In this document: piece after piece, positions 1 through 7,489 of the stretch
How the letters are laid out: each line of letters starts with the position of its first letter
Position numbering within the stretch: position 1 is the stretch's first letter
Assembly (NCBI GenBank): GCA_028284635.1
Contig: JANQRJ010000068.1
Coordinates: 1 to 64,000, forward strand
Direction: 5' to 3'
Length of the DNA: 64,000 nucleotides
Source of the DNA: Pelagicoccus sp.
Lineage (GTDB): Bacteria; Verrucomicrobiota; Verrucomicrobiia; Opitutales; Opitutaceae
The notes under the pieces: model-generated
Database searches by the model: none
Told to the model about the DNA's origin: nothing
The model's input: the letters and a program-made list of their open reading frames with translations, nothing else
Program-made: the position numbers and the translations under genes

Positions 1-134
1 GACCAGACAGATCGATCGGTCCTGCATCCAGCAACTACGCCATCACAAGACATCTCCGCTAAAAGAGCTTCAGGGCTAAGGAGCTGATTCAAGCGCATAA
101 ATCAATAAATGGCATGGGCTGGAAACCATGCTAT

Positions 135-176
135 TGGTTGGCCTGTAAGTTCTGATGGTTGGCCTGTAGGTTCTGG
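135..176. repeat. 21-bp tandem direct repeat (2 copies)
   Basis: Two adjacent near-identical 21-mers (TGGTTGGCCTGTAAGTTCTGA and its one- or two-base variant) lie just beyond the 3' end of the first minus-strand gene. No gene is visible in bases 1-189. The repeat could be left over from slippage or from an element end; nothing assigns it a role. Confidence 0.6.
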
Positions 177-189
177 TTTCTGATGTCGA

Positions 190-723
190 TCACCCAACAT
201 CTCTGCTAATATCTTTGTAGTAATACCAGCAGTTTTCTGCGTATTCGATATCTTTTTGCTGAAATCGCTTTGATCGCATCCAAGCGATCATTCTATCGTA
301 GGACTCTAAGTAAAATCTTCTCGGATCAACTATATATCTTTTGAAGAGAGGCAGGTCACGCATCGATTTGACATGAAAGTAAGCAACAACAACCCCAAAC
401 AACACAGAATATAAACCATCTCGAATCATCCAGCTTTTGATATGGAATCTGTTATTGATGGGGCATTCGTAAAATTTGTGATTCGGATCTTCGTAAAAGA
501 AACACAGATTTGATCTTCTGATGTCCAAATAGAGCTCTTCATCAATTTTTTTTAGCGAAAAAAGAGCTTTGTCTACAATATTACGATGCTCAGGCAAAAC
601 GTTAAAACAGCAAGTCCCATGTGAAACTTTTATAAAATCAGTCATTATATATCTTCTAGCAAGAAGCCATAAAATAGGCTCTGCCATATCAAAGATAATG
701 CCTGCGGGATTTCTAATCTGCAT
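190..723 (-). CDS. Hypothetical protein, possible partner/immunity protein
   Basis: A 177-residue protein of no family I recognise. It is rich in aromatic and basic residues (FYECP, YRRED-like patches, WYYYKDISRD at the end) and lacks a signal peptide; one hydrophobic stretch (VLFGVVVAYF, about residues 107-116) could be a buried helix. Its base composition is clearly AT-richer than the rest of the window, which suggests transfer. It follows the proline-rich gene at 736-1308 by 12 bases on the same strand, so the two are probably co-transcribed. The arrangement (larger upstream gene, small cytoplasmic AT-rich downstream gene, IS alongside) resembles polymorphic toxin/immunity pairs, but that is inference only. 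Confidence 0.55.
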   Translation of the reverse strand: MQIRNPAGIIFDMAEPILWLLARRYIMTDFIKVSHGTCCFNVLPEHRNIVDKALFSLKKIDEELYLDIRRSNLCFFYEDPNHKFYECPINNRFHIKSWMIRDGLYSVLFGVVVAYFHVKSMRDLPLFKRYIVDPRRFYLESYDRMIAWMRSKRFQQKDIEYAENCWYYYKDISRDVG

Positions 724-735
724 TCCTGGGTAAAA

Positions 736-1308
736 CTATTCAGAATCAATTGAATCGGATTGCGGAAATTCGGGCATTCCAGCTGGTATTCCACGCTCTT
801 CTAGCCATTTTCCGACTGGCGTGTCCTTCATACTATTCCCCAATTCTATTGCAATGCCAAAAGGAGATCCGCCTCTGCCAACTCTGGAAACTTTAGAAGC
901 CAATGACCTTAGACGATTTACGACCTTGGGCGGTATTTTTGAAAAACTCTTGGGTCTGGGAGCTTTAACCTGAGGCTTTTGAGGGGGAGGAGGAGATGCA
1001 GGAGCGGAAATTTGAGTTGGCGGCGGAGGGGGTGCATTGGGACGCCGCTGGACCACTTCTCCCGCTAGTTGATATGCAGTATAGAGCACGGCTCCCACAA
1101 GGAAGTCTTTGACTCCCGCCTGTGATTCAACACCGCCTTCTTCCGGTGGAAGCATTGGAGGATGCCAGTCATTGCTTCGGTCCGGATCCCCCATTGCATA
1201 GCCGTTTTCTCTTTGCCAGTCGTTGAAGTCCTGGTCGTCGTAGTCGGCGACGGTCTCGTAGCTTCCTAGATCGTAGGCGGAGTGACCTGCTCCCGTTCTG
1301 CTAGCCAT
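736..1308 (-). CDS. Hypothetical proline-rich protein, perhaps truncated by IS
   Basis: A 190-residue protein with an acidic, Asp/Tyr-rich N-terminus, a short hydrophobic segment (DFLVGAVLYTAYQLAG, about residues 68-83), a proline-rich linker (residues 89-118, with PPPPP and SPPPPQKP) and a basic, glycine-containing C-terminal domain (KIPPKVVNRLRSLASKV to the end). I recognise no family. The ATG lies only about five bases from the end of an IS3-family element, so the gene may be the 3' remainder of a longer one whose start was removed, or its original promoter has been replaced. A linker followed by a small C-terminal domain fits the tail of a secreted or polymorphic toxin, but no catalytic motif is visible. 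Confidence 0.5.
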   Translation of the reverse strand: MASRTGAGHSAYDLGSYETVADYDDQDFNDWQRENGYAMGDPDRSNDWHPPMLPPEEGGVESQAGVKDFLVGAVLYTAYQLAGEVVQRRPNAPPPPPTQISAPASPPPPQKPQVKAPRPKSFSKIPPKVVNRLRSLASKVSRVGRGGSPFGIAIELGNSMKDTPVGKWLEERGIPAGMPEFPQSDSIDSE

Positions 1309-2218
1309 TTCCAGTCGTAGTCTTCTGTGTTGTCTTGTTTAGATTGTAGTTTGCTTGGTCAATTCTTTCCATTGCATGGCCCCCATGGGGGCCGGCCGCC
1401 AGCTCGGCGGCGTAGCGGTTGGGCGTGAGGTTTCCCAGGCTTTGATGAGGCCTGACCTCGTTGTAGTCCTCCCGCCATGACGACAGGATCCCGAAGGCGT
1501 GATCGAGGCTCTCGAACCAGTGCTCGTTGAGACACTCGTCGCGAAGCTTCCCGTTGAAGCTCTCGACATAGCAGTTCTGCTGCGGCTTGCCCGGCTGGAT
1601 GAAGGTGTGCCTCACGCTGTTGCGATAGCACCATTTATCCAGGGCGACTCCGGCGAACTCCGGCCCGTTGTCGGTGTGGATCGCTTCGGGGCGGCCCCTC
1701 AGTTCCACTATATCGTCGAGGATTCTGGATACGCTCTCGCCGGTGATCGAGCTGTCGGCCTCGATCCACAGGCACTGCTTGGTGCAGTCGTCGACTACCG
1801 TCAGCAGCTTCATTGCCCGGCCTTCGGCCGTCCAGTCGTGCACGAAGTCCATGCTCCACCTTTGATTGCGGGACTCGGCGACGAAGGGCTCGAAGACCCG
1901 CTCCAGGCGCTTGCGCCTGCGTTTCCTGCCCTTGACCTGCAATCCCAGCTGGCGGTAGAGCCGGTAGGTGCTCTTCAGTCCCGAGCCGAAGCCTTCCCGC
2001 TCGACTAGAACGTGCAGTCGCCGATAGCCCCAGCGCTTGCGCTCGCAGGCCTTTTGCTTGAGGAACTCGGCCAGCTTGCCGTCGTCGCGGCGGGAGCGGT
2101 AGCCGTAGCTGGTCCGGGAGATCTCCATAAGCCCGCAGGAACGCCGCAGGCTGAAGCCCCGGCTCTCGCGAAGGTGGTCGACGGCTCGACGCTTCTCTAC
2201 GGGCTTGACCAGTTTTTT
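1301..2218 (-). CDS. IS3-family transposase OrfB (DDE integrase domain)
   Basis: This is the catalytic half of the transposase, read after a -1 frameshift from OrfA. The rve-type core shows the DDE triad: D in WSMDFVHD, D in IHTDNGPEF, and E in CYVESFNGKLRDECLN, followed by the usual IS3 tail EVRPHQSLGNLTPN. An HTH_21-like segment (RRSCGLMEISRTSYGY) precedes it. The reading frame stays open beyond the likely left end of the element and stops at 1301-1303, overlapping the start of the neighbouring gene, so the last few residues come from flanking DNA. All catalytic residues are present, so the enzyme looks intact. Confidence 0.9.
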   Translation of the reverse strand, partial: KKLVKPVEKRRAVDHLRESRGFSLRRSCGLMEISRTSYGYRSRRDDGKLAEFLKQKACERKRWGYRRLHVLVEREGFGSGLKSTYRLYRQLGLQVKGRKRRRKRLERVFEPFVAESRNQRWSMDFVHDWTAEGRAMKLLTVVDDCTKQCLWIEADSSITGESVSRILDDIVELRGRPEAIHTDNGPEFAGVALDKWCYRNSVRHTFIQPGKPQQNCYVESFNGKLRDECLNEHWFESLDHAFGILSSWREDYNEVRPHQSLGNLTPNRYAAELAAGPHGGHAMERIDQANYNLNKTTQKTTTGNG

Positions 2219-2478
2219 GAGTTGATCTCCTTGAGCGCCTCTATGTCGAGCATCCGATCGGCGAGGATCCTCTTGAGCTTGGAGTTCTCCGCCTCCAGCT
2301 CCTTGAGGCGCCTGAGGTGCTCCCCGTCCATGCCGCTGTACTTCCTCTTCCAGCGGTAGTAGGTGTCCTGGGAGACGTTGTACTTGCGAAGGACCTCCGA
2401 GACCGCCGTCCCGGACTGCCCCTCCCTCAAAATCCTCACGATCTCCTCCTCGCTGTAGCGCTTGCTCGTGTTGCCCAT
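2197..2478 (-). CDS. IS3-family transposase OrfA (HTH protein)
   Basis: A 93-residue DNA-binding subunit. The N-terminal helix-turn-helix (YSEEEIVRILREGQSGTAVS, then VSQDTYYRWKRKY) is of the HTH_8/IS911 OrfA type. A leucine-zipper-like helix follows (LRRLKELEAENSKLKRIL), used for dimerisation in this family. The frame ends just after the slippery A-run that feeds ribosomes into orfB. The ATG lies about 43 bases inside the proposed right end, as is usual for IS3 elements. Confidence 0.92.
   Translation of the reverse strand: MGNTSKRYSEEEIVRILREGQSGTAVSEVLRKYNVSQDTYYRWKRKYSGMDGEHLRRLKELEAENSKLKRILADRMLDIEALKEINSKNWSSP
2212..2218 (-). other. Programmed -1 frameshift site A AAA AAC
   Basis: On the minus strand the orfA codons TCA AAA AAC contain the slippery heptamer A AAA AAC. 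Slipping back one base passes from the orfA frame (which would end in NWSSP-stop at 2197) into the orfB frame (KKLVKPV). This is the standard IS3 arrangement for making the OrfAB fusion transposase. Confidence 0.8.
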
Positions 2479-2621
2479 GGCCTCTTCCTTTCATAGTTTT
2501 GCGTTGGTGGCAAACTACGACGGAAAGCGGTCAGCTTTTACGGAAGCAGGTCAAACTCCAATGCGACTTTCGCGCGACAGTACTACGACAGAACATAGTT
2601 TTCCTCGAACGCAACCGCCCC

Positions 2622-3518
2622 TTACAACTCGAATTCCGCGATTCCAGACGACTCGGCGTTCCGCGTCCCATACTCCGCGCCGAGCTTCGCGGCTTCTAGA
2701 AAATCGTATCCATTTTCATTGTACAAGCAGTTCAAGACTGTTGCGAAGAACACATCGCCACAGCCAGTGGCCGAAACGCAATCCACCTGACGCGGCATGA
2801 AACTCTCCAAGCCCTCGCCCCTTTGAGCTACCCAGACCGGATTCGCCTCGTCGGTCACGATCCACCGCTCGCAAGCGAAGCGATCCAGGGCCAGCTCCAG
2901 CAATCGACTCGTCGGAAGCTCTGCTTCCGATCCGGAGAACAGACCGACCAGCTCGTAGCGATTCACCTTAACAAAGTCGGGAGCCCGATCCAGGAACCAC
3001 GGCAAACTCGGCCCATAGTTGTCCACCGCCAGACGGACTTCCGAATCCCGCTCGACAAGCCAGTCCCGCAGCGGCTGCCACAGCCCCGAATCCCACTGCT
3101 GCACCGGGCCGCAAATGGCGAAAACGATCGGCTCGCCAATCGTTCGCAGCAAGGCCACCGCATCCTCGACCGCTTGAGGCGAAACCACGGAGTCCACCCC
3201 CAGAACCGTCGTCTCCGACTGCTCAGGCGAACGGATCACGCAACCCGAACGCAGCGAACATCCGTCGGAAAACGCCATCAGCTCGAAGTCCCGCTCTTCC
3301 AGCCAGCGACGGCAGCGAGCCCCCAGTTCCCCGCCAGGAAAGCACGCCGCCGCGTTGTCCGCCCCAAGCCGGTTGAGCATCCTGCTCACGTTGAGCCCTT
3401 TGCCCCCGACCTGAAACGACTCGCGCTGCGCCCGCTCCAACTTGCCTAGCCGCAAGGCGCCAACCTGATAGGTCGTCTCGGCAAGCATGTTCGCAGTGAA
3501 GGTCACGATTTTCGGCAT
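2622..3518 (-). CDS. PfkB-family sugar kinase (1-phosphofructokinase-like)
   Basis: A 298-residue ribokinase-fold kinase that transfers the gamma-phosphate of ATP to a sugar or sugar phosphate. Both PfkB signatures are visible: GGKGLNVSR (residues 38-46) and SATGCGDVFF (249-258), where the aspartate of GCGD is the expected catalytic base. The N-terminus (VTFTANMLAETTYQVGALRLG) resembles the 1-phosphofructokinase/tagatose-6-phosphate kinase branch. I prefer the ATG at 3518, twelve codons inside the longest frame, because the family starts directly with the first beta strand. The substrate is not determined and no PTS gene is nearby. The gene is divergent from the glycosylase gene at 3605. Confidence 0.85.
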   Translation of the reverse strand: MPKIVTFTANMLAETTYQVGALRLGKLERAQRESFQVGGKGLNVSRMLNRLGADNAAACFPGGELGARCRRWLEERDFELMAFSDGCSLRSGCVIRSPEQSETTVLGVDSVVSPQAVEDAVALLRTIGEPIVFAICGPVQQWDSGLWQPLRDWLVERDSEVRLAVDNYGPSLPWFLDRAPDFVKVNRYELVGLFSGSEAELPTSRLLELALDRFACERWIVTDEANPVWVAQRGEGLESFMPRQVDCVSATGCGDVFFATVLNCLYNENGYDFLEAAKLGAEYGTRNAESSGIAEFEL

Positions 3519-3604
3519 GCCGAAAAAGGCAAACGCCCAGTCCCAGCATCGCAAGCCTTGCCTAGCAAACCGAACCTCAAACAGCTTTCTGGCTTCCCAT
3601 CACT

Positions 3605-4210
3605 TTGAGTAGCCCCAACCCTTTTCGCAGAAATCCTTTCTCCGTGAGTTCGAAACTTCTCCAGCCAACAGACTTCGCCTCCACCGACACTGTGAGCCTC
3701 GCCCGCGAGCTTGTTGGCAAGCATCTCGTCTGCTCGTATCCGAAAAACAAGCGCATCGCGCAGGTGATCACCGAAACCGAAGCCTACGACGGACCTGAGG
3801 ATCTGGCCTGCCATGCCAGCAAAGGCCGCACCGCGCGTACCGAAGTGATGTTCGGACCGCCGGGACACTGGTACGTCTACCTCGTCTACGGCATGCACGA
3901 GATGCTCAATCTGGTTACCGGACCTGTCGACTATCCCGCCGCCATTCTCATCCGAGCCACCTCGGAGATCAGCGGCCCAGGCAGGTTGAGCAAGCGATTG
4001 GGAATCGACCGCCGCTTCAATGGCCGGCCTGCGGCGCCCACCACCGAGTTGCATCTCGAGGACCGGGGAACGAGTTTCGCCGATCACGAAATCGAGGCCA
4101 CGCCAAGAATCGGGATCGACTACGCCGGCCCCGACTGGTCACAGCGTCCCTACCGCTTCGTCGCAAAAAAGGCGGCTATCGAACGCGTTGCAGCGGACGC
4201 AAACCGGTAG
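3605..4210 (+). CDS. 3-methyladenine (alkyladenine) DNA glycosylase, AAG/Mpg family
   Basis: A 201-residue base-excision repair enzyme that removes alkylated purines from DNA in the cytoplasm. Family marks: LARELVGKHLV, the catalytic-glutamate strand ITETEAY (residues 55-61), the DNA-intercalating loop region with FGPPGHWYVYLVYGMHEMLN, and the late GPGRLSKRLGID segment. Length matches bacterial members. The assigned start is TTG; no ATG lies before the conserved core, so the exact N-terminus is uncertain. A hairpin covering the stop codon probably ends transcription. Confidence 0.9.
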   Translation: MSSPNPFRRNPFSVSSKLLQPTDFASTDTVSLARELVGKHLVCSYPKNKRIAQVITETEAYDGPEDLACHASKGRTARTEVMFGPPGHWYVYLVYGMHEMLNLVTGPVDYPAAILIRATSEISGPGRLSKRLGIDRRFNGRPAAPTTELHLEDRGTSFADHEIEATPRIGIDYAGPDWSQRPYRFVAKKAAIERVAADANR

Positions 4211-4236
4211 CCGAAGTCGCGAACGACTTCGGCTAC
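4207..4236. terminator. Hairpin with arms GTAGCCGAAGTCG, overlapping the mpg stop codon
   Basis: A perfect 13-bp inverted repeat (4207-4219 and 4224-4236) with a 4-base loop includes the TAG stop of the glycosylase gene. It lies between convergent genes, so it could serve both strands. There is no clear T-run. Related arms occur at 45076-45138 and 51601-51650. Confidence 0.6.
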
Positions 4237-4257
4237 CTATTCGCAGATCGAGCGTCC

Positions 4258-5229
4258 TCACCGCTCGGAAGCGCTATTGGACTCCCGCATGAACTCAGCT
4301 CGGCGCTGGTCGCGCTCGCGCTCGGCGAGCTGCCGTTCGGCTAAAACGGCGATCTGCTCGGCGCTGAGCGTCGAGGCTGCCGAGGAAATCACCAGCGCGT
4401 CGTAGGTTTCGCGTTCCTGAAAATAGAGCGCCAGATCTTCGGTGGAAAGCTCGCCTAGACTGACGCCTCTTCGACCGGAAAGATCATTCGTGTATTCGAA
4501 TTGCGATGACACGCTGCGCATCGCCTGCACAAGCGCCTCGCTCTGCTGAGACGTCATCGGCGTATCCGTAAAGCTGAGACTGGATGCCAGAGCCTCGACG
4601 CTTTCGCGATAGGGGAGACTGTCCGTGTAGTTCTCGAGATCGGCAGCGGCTTCCGGCCCGAGCAGAGCGGCGATCTCGTCAGTGAGAAGATCGCTTTGCT
4701 GCCGACGCTGCTCGGCCAACAAGGCCCGCTCCACCTCGCTTTCCGCCGCAAAGCCGCGCATGCGCAGCTCCCTGCTAGTCACGCTTCTTTCTGCCATCAG
4801 GGCGCGAAGCGTTTCGAGTTCAGGAGCAGTGAGATCGAGGCTCTTGAAGAAATCGGCGTAGCTCTCGTCGATGCGACCCATTGCGCGTTCGACCATATCG
4901 AGCCGCATCTGCGGATCGGAAAAGGCGGCCATCATGCGAGCGATGCGTTCGCGGCGACGATTGCCGACCTGGGGTTGGGGTTGCTGGGCCTCAGTCTGGG
5001 CGAGCGCAGTCGGTGGGGTCTCGGTTTCGCCAGCAGCGGTAGCGGCTTCATCGGTCGACGGCTCCGAGACTTCGTCGGCTTCAGGAACTACCGGCGACTG
5101 AGCGAGCGGCTCCGCCGCGGACTCACTGGCGGCATGCTGCTTGAGACGAGCGTTTTCAATCTGAAGGTAGCCGGCGTAGCAAAGCGACACTACTAGCAAA
5201 GCTGAGAGAACGAGGGTTGAAGGGCGCAT
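4258..5229 (-). CDS. Membrane-anchored helical protein, unknown function
   Basis: A 323-residue protein of no family I recognise. The chosen ATG at 5229 gives an N-terminal anchor or signal segment (LVLSALLVVSLCYAGYLQIE) followed by a low-complexity Ala/Glu/Pro/Thr-rich linker to about residue 88. The rest is strongly helical and charged, with repeated patterns such as RMMAAFSDPQMRLDMVERAM, RELRMRGF and LAERQLAERERDQRRAEF. This layout suggests a periplasm-facing coiled-coil domain tethered to the inner membrane. The longest open frame adds 21 unlikely residues in front. It converges with the glycosylase gene across a shared hairpin. Between 5229 and 5741 there is no other gene, only the palindromic repeat at 5373-5612. 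Confidence 0.7.
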   Translation of the reverse strand: MRPSTLVLSALLVVSLCYAGYLQIENARLKQHAASESAAEPLAQSPVVPEADEVSEPSTDEAATAAGETETPPTALAQTEAQQPQPQVGNRRRERIARMMAAFSDPQMRLDMVERAMGRIDESYADFFKSLDLTAPELETLRALMAERSVTSRELRMRGFAAESEVERALLAEQRRQQSDLLTDEIAALLGPEAAADLENYTDSLPYRESVEALASSLSFTDTPMTSQQSEALVQAMRSVSSQFEYTNDLSGRRGVSLGELSTEDLALYFQERETYDALVISSAASTLSAEQIAVLAERQLAERERDQRRAEFMRESNSASER

Positions 5230-5372
5230 GACTGATTCGGGTTTGGGAGCTTGCCGTTCTGTACTACGGCGGCGCAGTAGGCTCGGATGCAAAAGGACCG
5301 AGCTATCTGGGCTGAGAAAGGCTGAAGACCACTAAATCCACCTTCAGCCGGGTGCGACTAAAACGTTGTCCT

Positions 5373-5612
5373 GGTAGGGACCGATCGTCCCGCCGACCGC
5401 GCATTGGCGTCAACTTAAGCCAAAAGGCGGTGGGCTGGAGGGCAATGCTACGTCATTGCCGCAGAGCCTACAGAGGGAATAACCGGCACGGCAACGACGG
5501 AGCGTTGCCCTCCAAAGGATGCTTCCTCCGTTAAGTTGACGCCAATGCGCCGACCGCGGGATCCGCGCTGCAAGATCCTGCACTCCGGCCCGCACGGCGA
5601 TCGGTCCCTACC
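5373..5612. repeat. Long palindromic repeat, copy 1 (about 240 bp)
   Basis: Nested inverted repeats: outer arms GGTAGGGACCGATCG (5373-5387) and its complement (5598-5612), then GACCGCGCATTGGCGTCAAC-type arms, then TTAAGCC/TTAACGG-linked arms, and an inner GGAGGGCAATGCT/AGCGTTGCCCTCC stem. The core (5401-5548) recurs at 29166-29363 and 36116-36305. It lies between genes, encodes nothing convincing and has no transposase, so it looks like a non-autonomous (MITE-like) element. Confidence 0.8.
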
Positions 5613-5740
5613 TCTGTCCCTCAGAGGACACGCTTTCAATCGCACTCGCTCGGGATTGGAGCGCCCCAAATTCCTTGCCAAAGCAGGGGGAGCTTTCGAT
5701 CCTCCCCGATCTTGTCAGTATCGAGTCCAGCCCGGAGAGA

Positions 5741-6511
5741 ATGAGCAGCCAGACCCATCAAAGCACAGACCCGCGCCATATCGGCATCATCATGGACGGC
5801 AACGGGCGTTGGGCTAAAAAACGGGGCTACTCGCGCCCCAAGGGACATCAGGAGGGAGCGAAAACGACTCGCAAGATCATCGACGCCTGTCGCGAACTGG
5901 GCGTCCGCTACCTGACGCTCTACGCATTCTCGGCGGAGAACTGGAGCCGGCCGGACATGGAGGTGAAAGCCTTGATGGAGCTGCTGGAATTCTTCCTGGG
6001 CCGCGAAACGAAAGCTCTGATCAAAAACCGGGTCCGCCTGCACGCCATTGGCCGCATCGAGGAATTGCCCGAACAGGCTCGCAAGGCCTTGAACAAGGCC
6101 ATGGAGGCCACCGCCCATTTTGACGAGTGGCATCTGACCCTCGCTCTCAACTACGGCTCCAGGCAGGAGATGCTCGACGCCGCCAAGGGTTTCGCCAAGT
6201 CCGTGGCCTGTGGAGAGACCGATGCCGAACAGGCTGGCTGGGACGACTTAGCAAGGCATTTCTACACGAAGGAGCTGCCTGATCCCGATCTGATCATACG
6301 AACCTCGGGCGAGACCAGAATCAGCAATTTTCTCCTTATGCAGAGCGCCTACGCCGAGTTCTATTTCACCGACGTGCTTTGGCCCGACTTCGACAAGGTC
6401 GAGCTGGAAAAGGCTATCGCGTGCTACCACCGCCGCGAACGCCGCTACGGCAAGACGGGAGAGCAAATCGCCCGCCCAACGACCGTTTCTCCCCTTCAGC
6501 CTTCAGCCTAA
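5741..6511 (+). CDS. uppS: Isoprenyl transferase (undecaprenyl diphosphate synthase type)
   Basis: A 256-residue cis-prenyltransferase that condenses isopentenyl diphosphate units onto farnesyl diphosphate to make the lipid carrier for peptidoglycan and O-antigen. Motifs in order: HIGIIMDGNGRWAKKRG with the catalytic aspartate, LYAFSAENWSRP, and RTSGETRISNFLLMQSAYAE followed by FTDVLWPDF. The start at 5741 was chosen because GGAGAGA precedes it by a few bases and the family begins shortly before the MDGNGRW strand; the longer frame adds 22 unrelated residues. It heads a + strand run with cdsA 19 bases downstream. Confidence 0.95.
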   Translation: MSSQTHQSTDPRHIGIIMDGNGRWAKKRGYSRPKGHQEGAKTTRKIIDACRELGVRYLTLYAFSAENWSRPDMEVKALMELLEFFLGRETKALIKNRVRLHAIGRIEELPEQARKALNKAMEATAHFDEWHLTLALNYGSRQEMLDAAKGFAKSVACGETDAEQAGWDDLARHFYTKELPDPDLIIRTSGETRISNFLLMQSAYAEFYFTDVLWPDFDKVELEKAIACYHRRERRYGKTGEQIARPTTVSPLQPSA

Positions 6512-6530
6512 ACCCCTTCAGCCTGGACCG

Positions 6531-7367
6531 GTGGCAAAACGCATTTTCAGCACTTTCATGCTCTGGGCGGTCGTAGCCGGCTTGCCCGCGATCTTCGGCC
6601 CGGAGGCGGCGGTGTGGCTCATAGCAGCCTTCAGCGCCGGCACTCAGTACGAACTCTACGTTCTGCTGGAAAAGATGGGCCGTCGGCCCTTCAAAGCGCT
6701 CGGCACCAGTCTGGGCGTGGTGATGATTCTCGGCCCATTCTACGCGTGGAAATACGTCGGGCACCATGTCGAGGGTCTCCAGTCTGGCATTATCGCAGTC
6801 ACCATAGTGGCATGCTGCCTGCGCATCCTGGTCCATCGCGAAGTCGCCGAACGCATCGAGACGCTTGGCGCCACTTTAGTTGGACTGATCTACGTGCCTT
6901 TCATGCTGACCTTCATGGCCCGGTTGCTGACCGTCACTCCGGACATGAAACAGGGCTTCATGCTCATCCTATGGCTGATCGCGGTCGCCAAGTTCTGCGA
7001 CGTGGGCGCCTTGCTTGCCGGAAAGGCATTTGGCCGGCACAAGATGTCGCCCAACACCAGTCCAGGCAAAACCTGGGAAGGGGCAGTCGGCGGCTGTCTC
7101 GTCTCGATCGTCGTCGGCTTCGCCTTCGCTACGCTAGCCCGCGACCTCTTTCCACCGTTTCTCACACCTACCTGGGCAGCTATCTTCGCTCTGCCGATCG
7201 CGATGCTTTCCATCATCTCCGATCTGGTGGAGAGCATGATAAAGCGCATGGCCAAGCAAAAGGACTCGGGCAAGTTCATCCCCGGCATCGGCGGAGCCTT
7301 CGACCTGACAGACTCTCTCATCCTCACCGCCCCAACCGCCTTCCTGCTTTTCGGTCTGATCAAATAG
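6531..7367 (+). CDS. cdsA: Phosphatidate cytidylyltransferase
   Basis: A 278-residue integral membrane enzyme that makes CDP-diacylglycerol from phosphatidic acid and CTP. The signature near the C-terminus is clear: SPGKTWEGAVGG and then SDLVESMIKRMAKQKDSGKF, IPGIGGAFDLTDS, covering the conserved Ser/Lys/Asp residues of the family. Several hydrophobic helices fill the N-terminal two thirds. It starts with GTG right after the short uppS-cdsA spacer. The uppS-cdsA-dxr-rseP-ispG order is a common bacterial arrangement and supports the call. Confidence 0.94.
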   Translation: MAKRIFSTFMLWAVVAGLPAIFGPEAAVWLIAAFSAGTQYELYVLLEKMGRRPFKALGTSLGVVMILGPFYAWKYVGHHVEGLQSGIIAVTIVACCLRILVHREVAERIETLGATLVGLIYVPFMLTFMARLLTVTPDMKQGFMLILWLIAVAKFCDVGALLAGKAFGRHKMSPNTSPGKTWEGAVGGCLVSIVVGFAFATLARDLFPPFLTPTWAAIFALPIAMLSIISDLVESMIKRMAKQKDSGKFIPGIGGAFDLTDSLILTAPTAFLLFGLIK

Positions 7368-7380
7368 CGGCCAAGCCGCT

Positions 7381-7489
7381 ATTCGAATTGAAGATTGAAA
7401 ATTGAAAATTGCGGATTGGATATTGCGGATTCGAAGCGACCTCCTCTCCAGCTCTTACCCAATCTTCAATTTTGAATTCCCAATCTTCA
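7381..7489. repeat. Low-complexity inverted repeat (ATTGAAGATTGAAAATTG words)
   Basis: The cdsA-dxr spacer consists of reiterated words such as TGAAGATTGAAAATTGAAAA, then their complements (CAATCTTCAATTTTGAA and CCCAATCTTCAA), forming an A/T-rich palindrome that ends exactly at the dxr ATG. No Shine-Dalgarno sequence is visible because the repeat occupies that position. Confidence 0.6.

Larger units (their letters stand above)
1314..2521 (-). mobile_element. IS3-family insertion sequence (about 1.2 kb)
   Basis: The element carries overlapping orfA and orfB transposase frames joined by a -1 slippery site, which is diagnostic for IS3. The outermost matching ends I can find are GTCGTAGT at 1314-1321 and its inverted copy at 2514-2521, giving about 1.21 kb. 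A further inverted copy of the same octamer lies at 2582-2589, so the right boundary could be about 70 bp further out. I could not define a target-site duplication. The element separates the orphan pair on its left from the PfkB kinase gene on its right. Confidence 0.8.

Noticed and set aside
5352..5681. Short ORFs inside the palindromic repeat
   Set aside because: They read the repeat on both strands with different outcomes in each copy and have no start signals; the DNA is structured, not coding.
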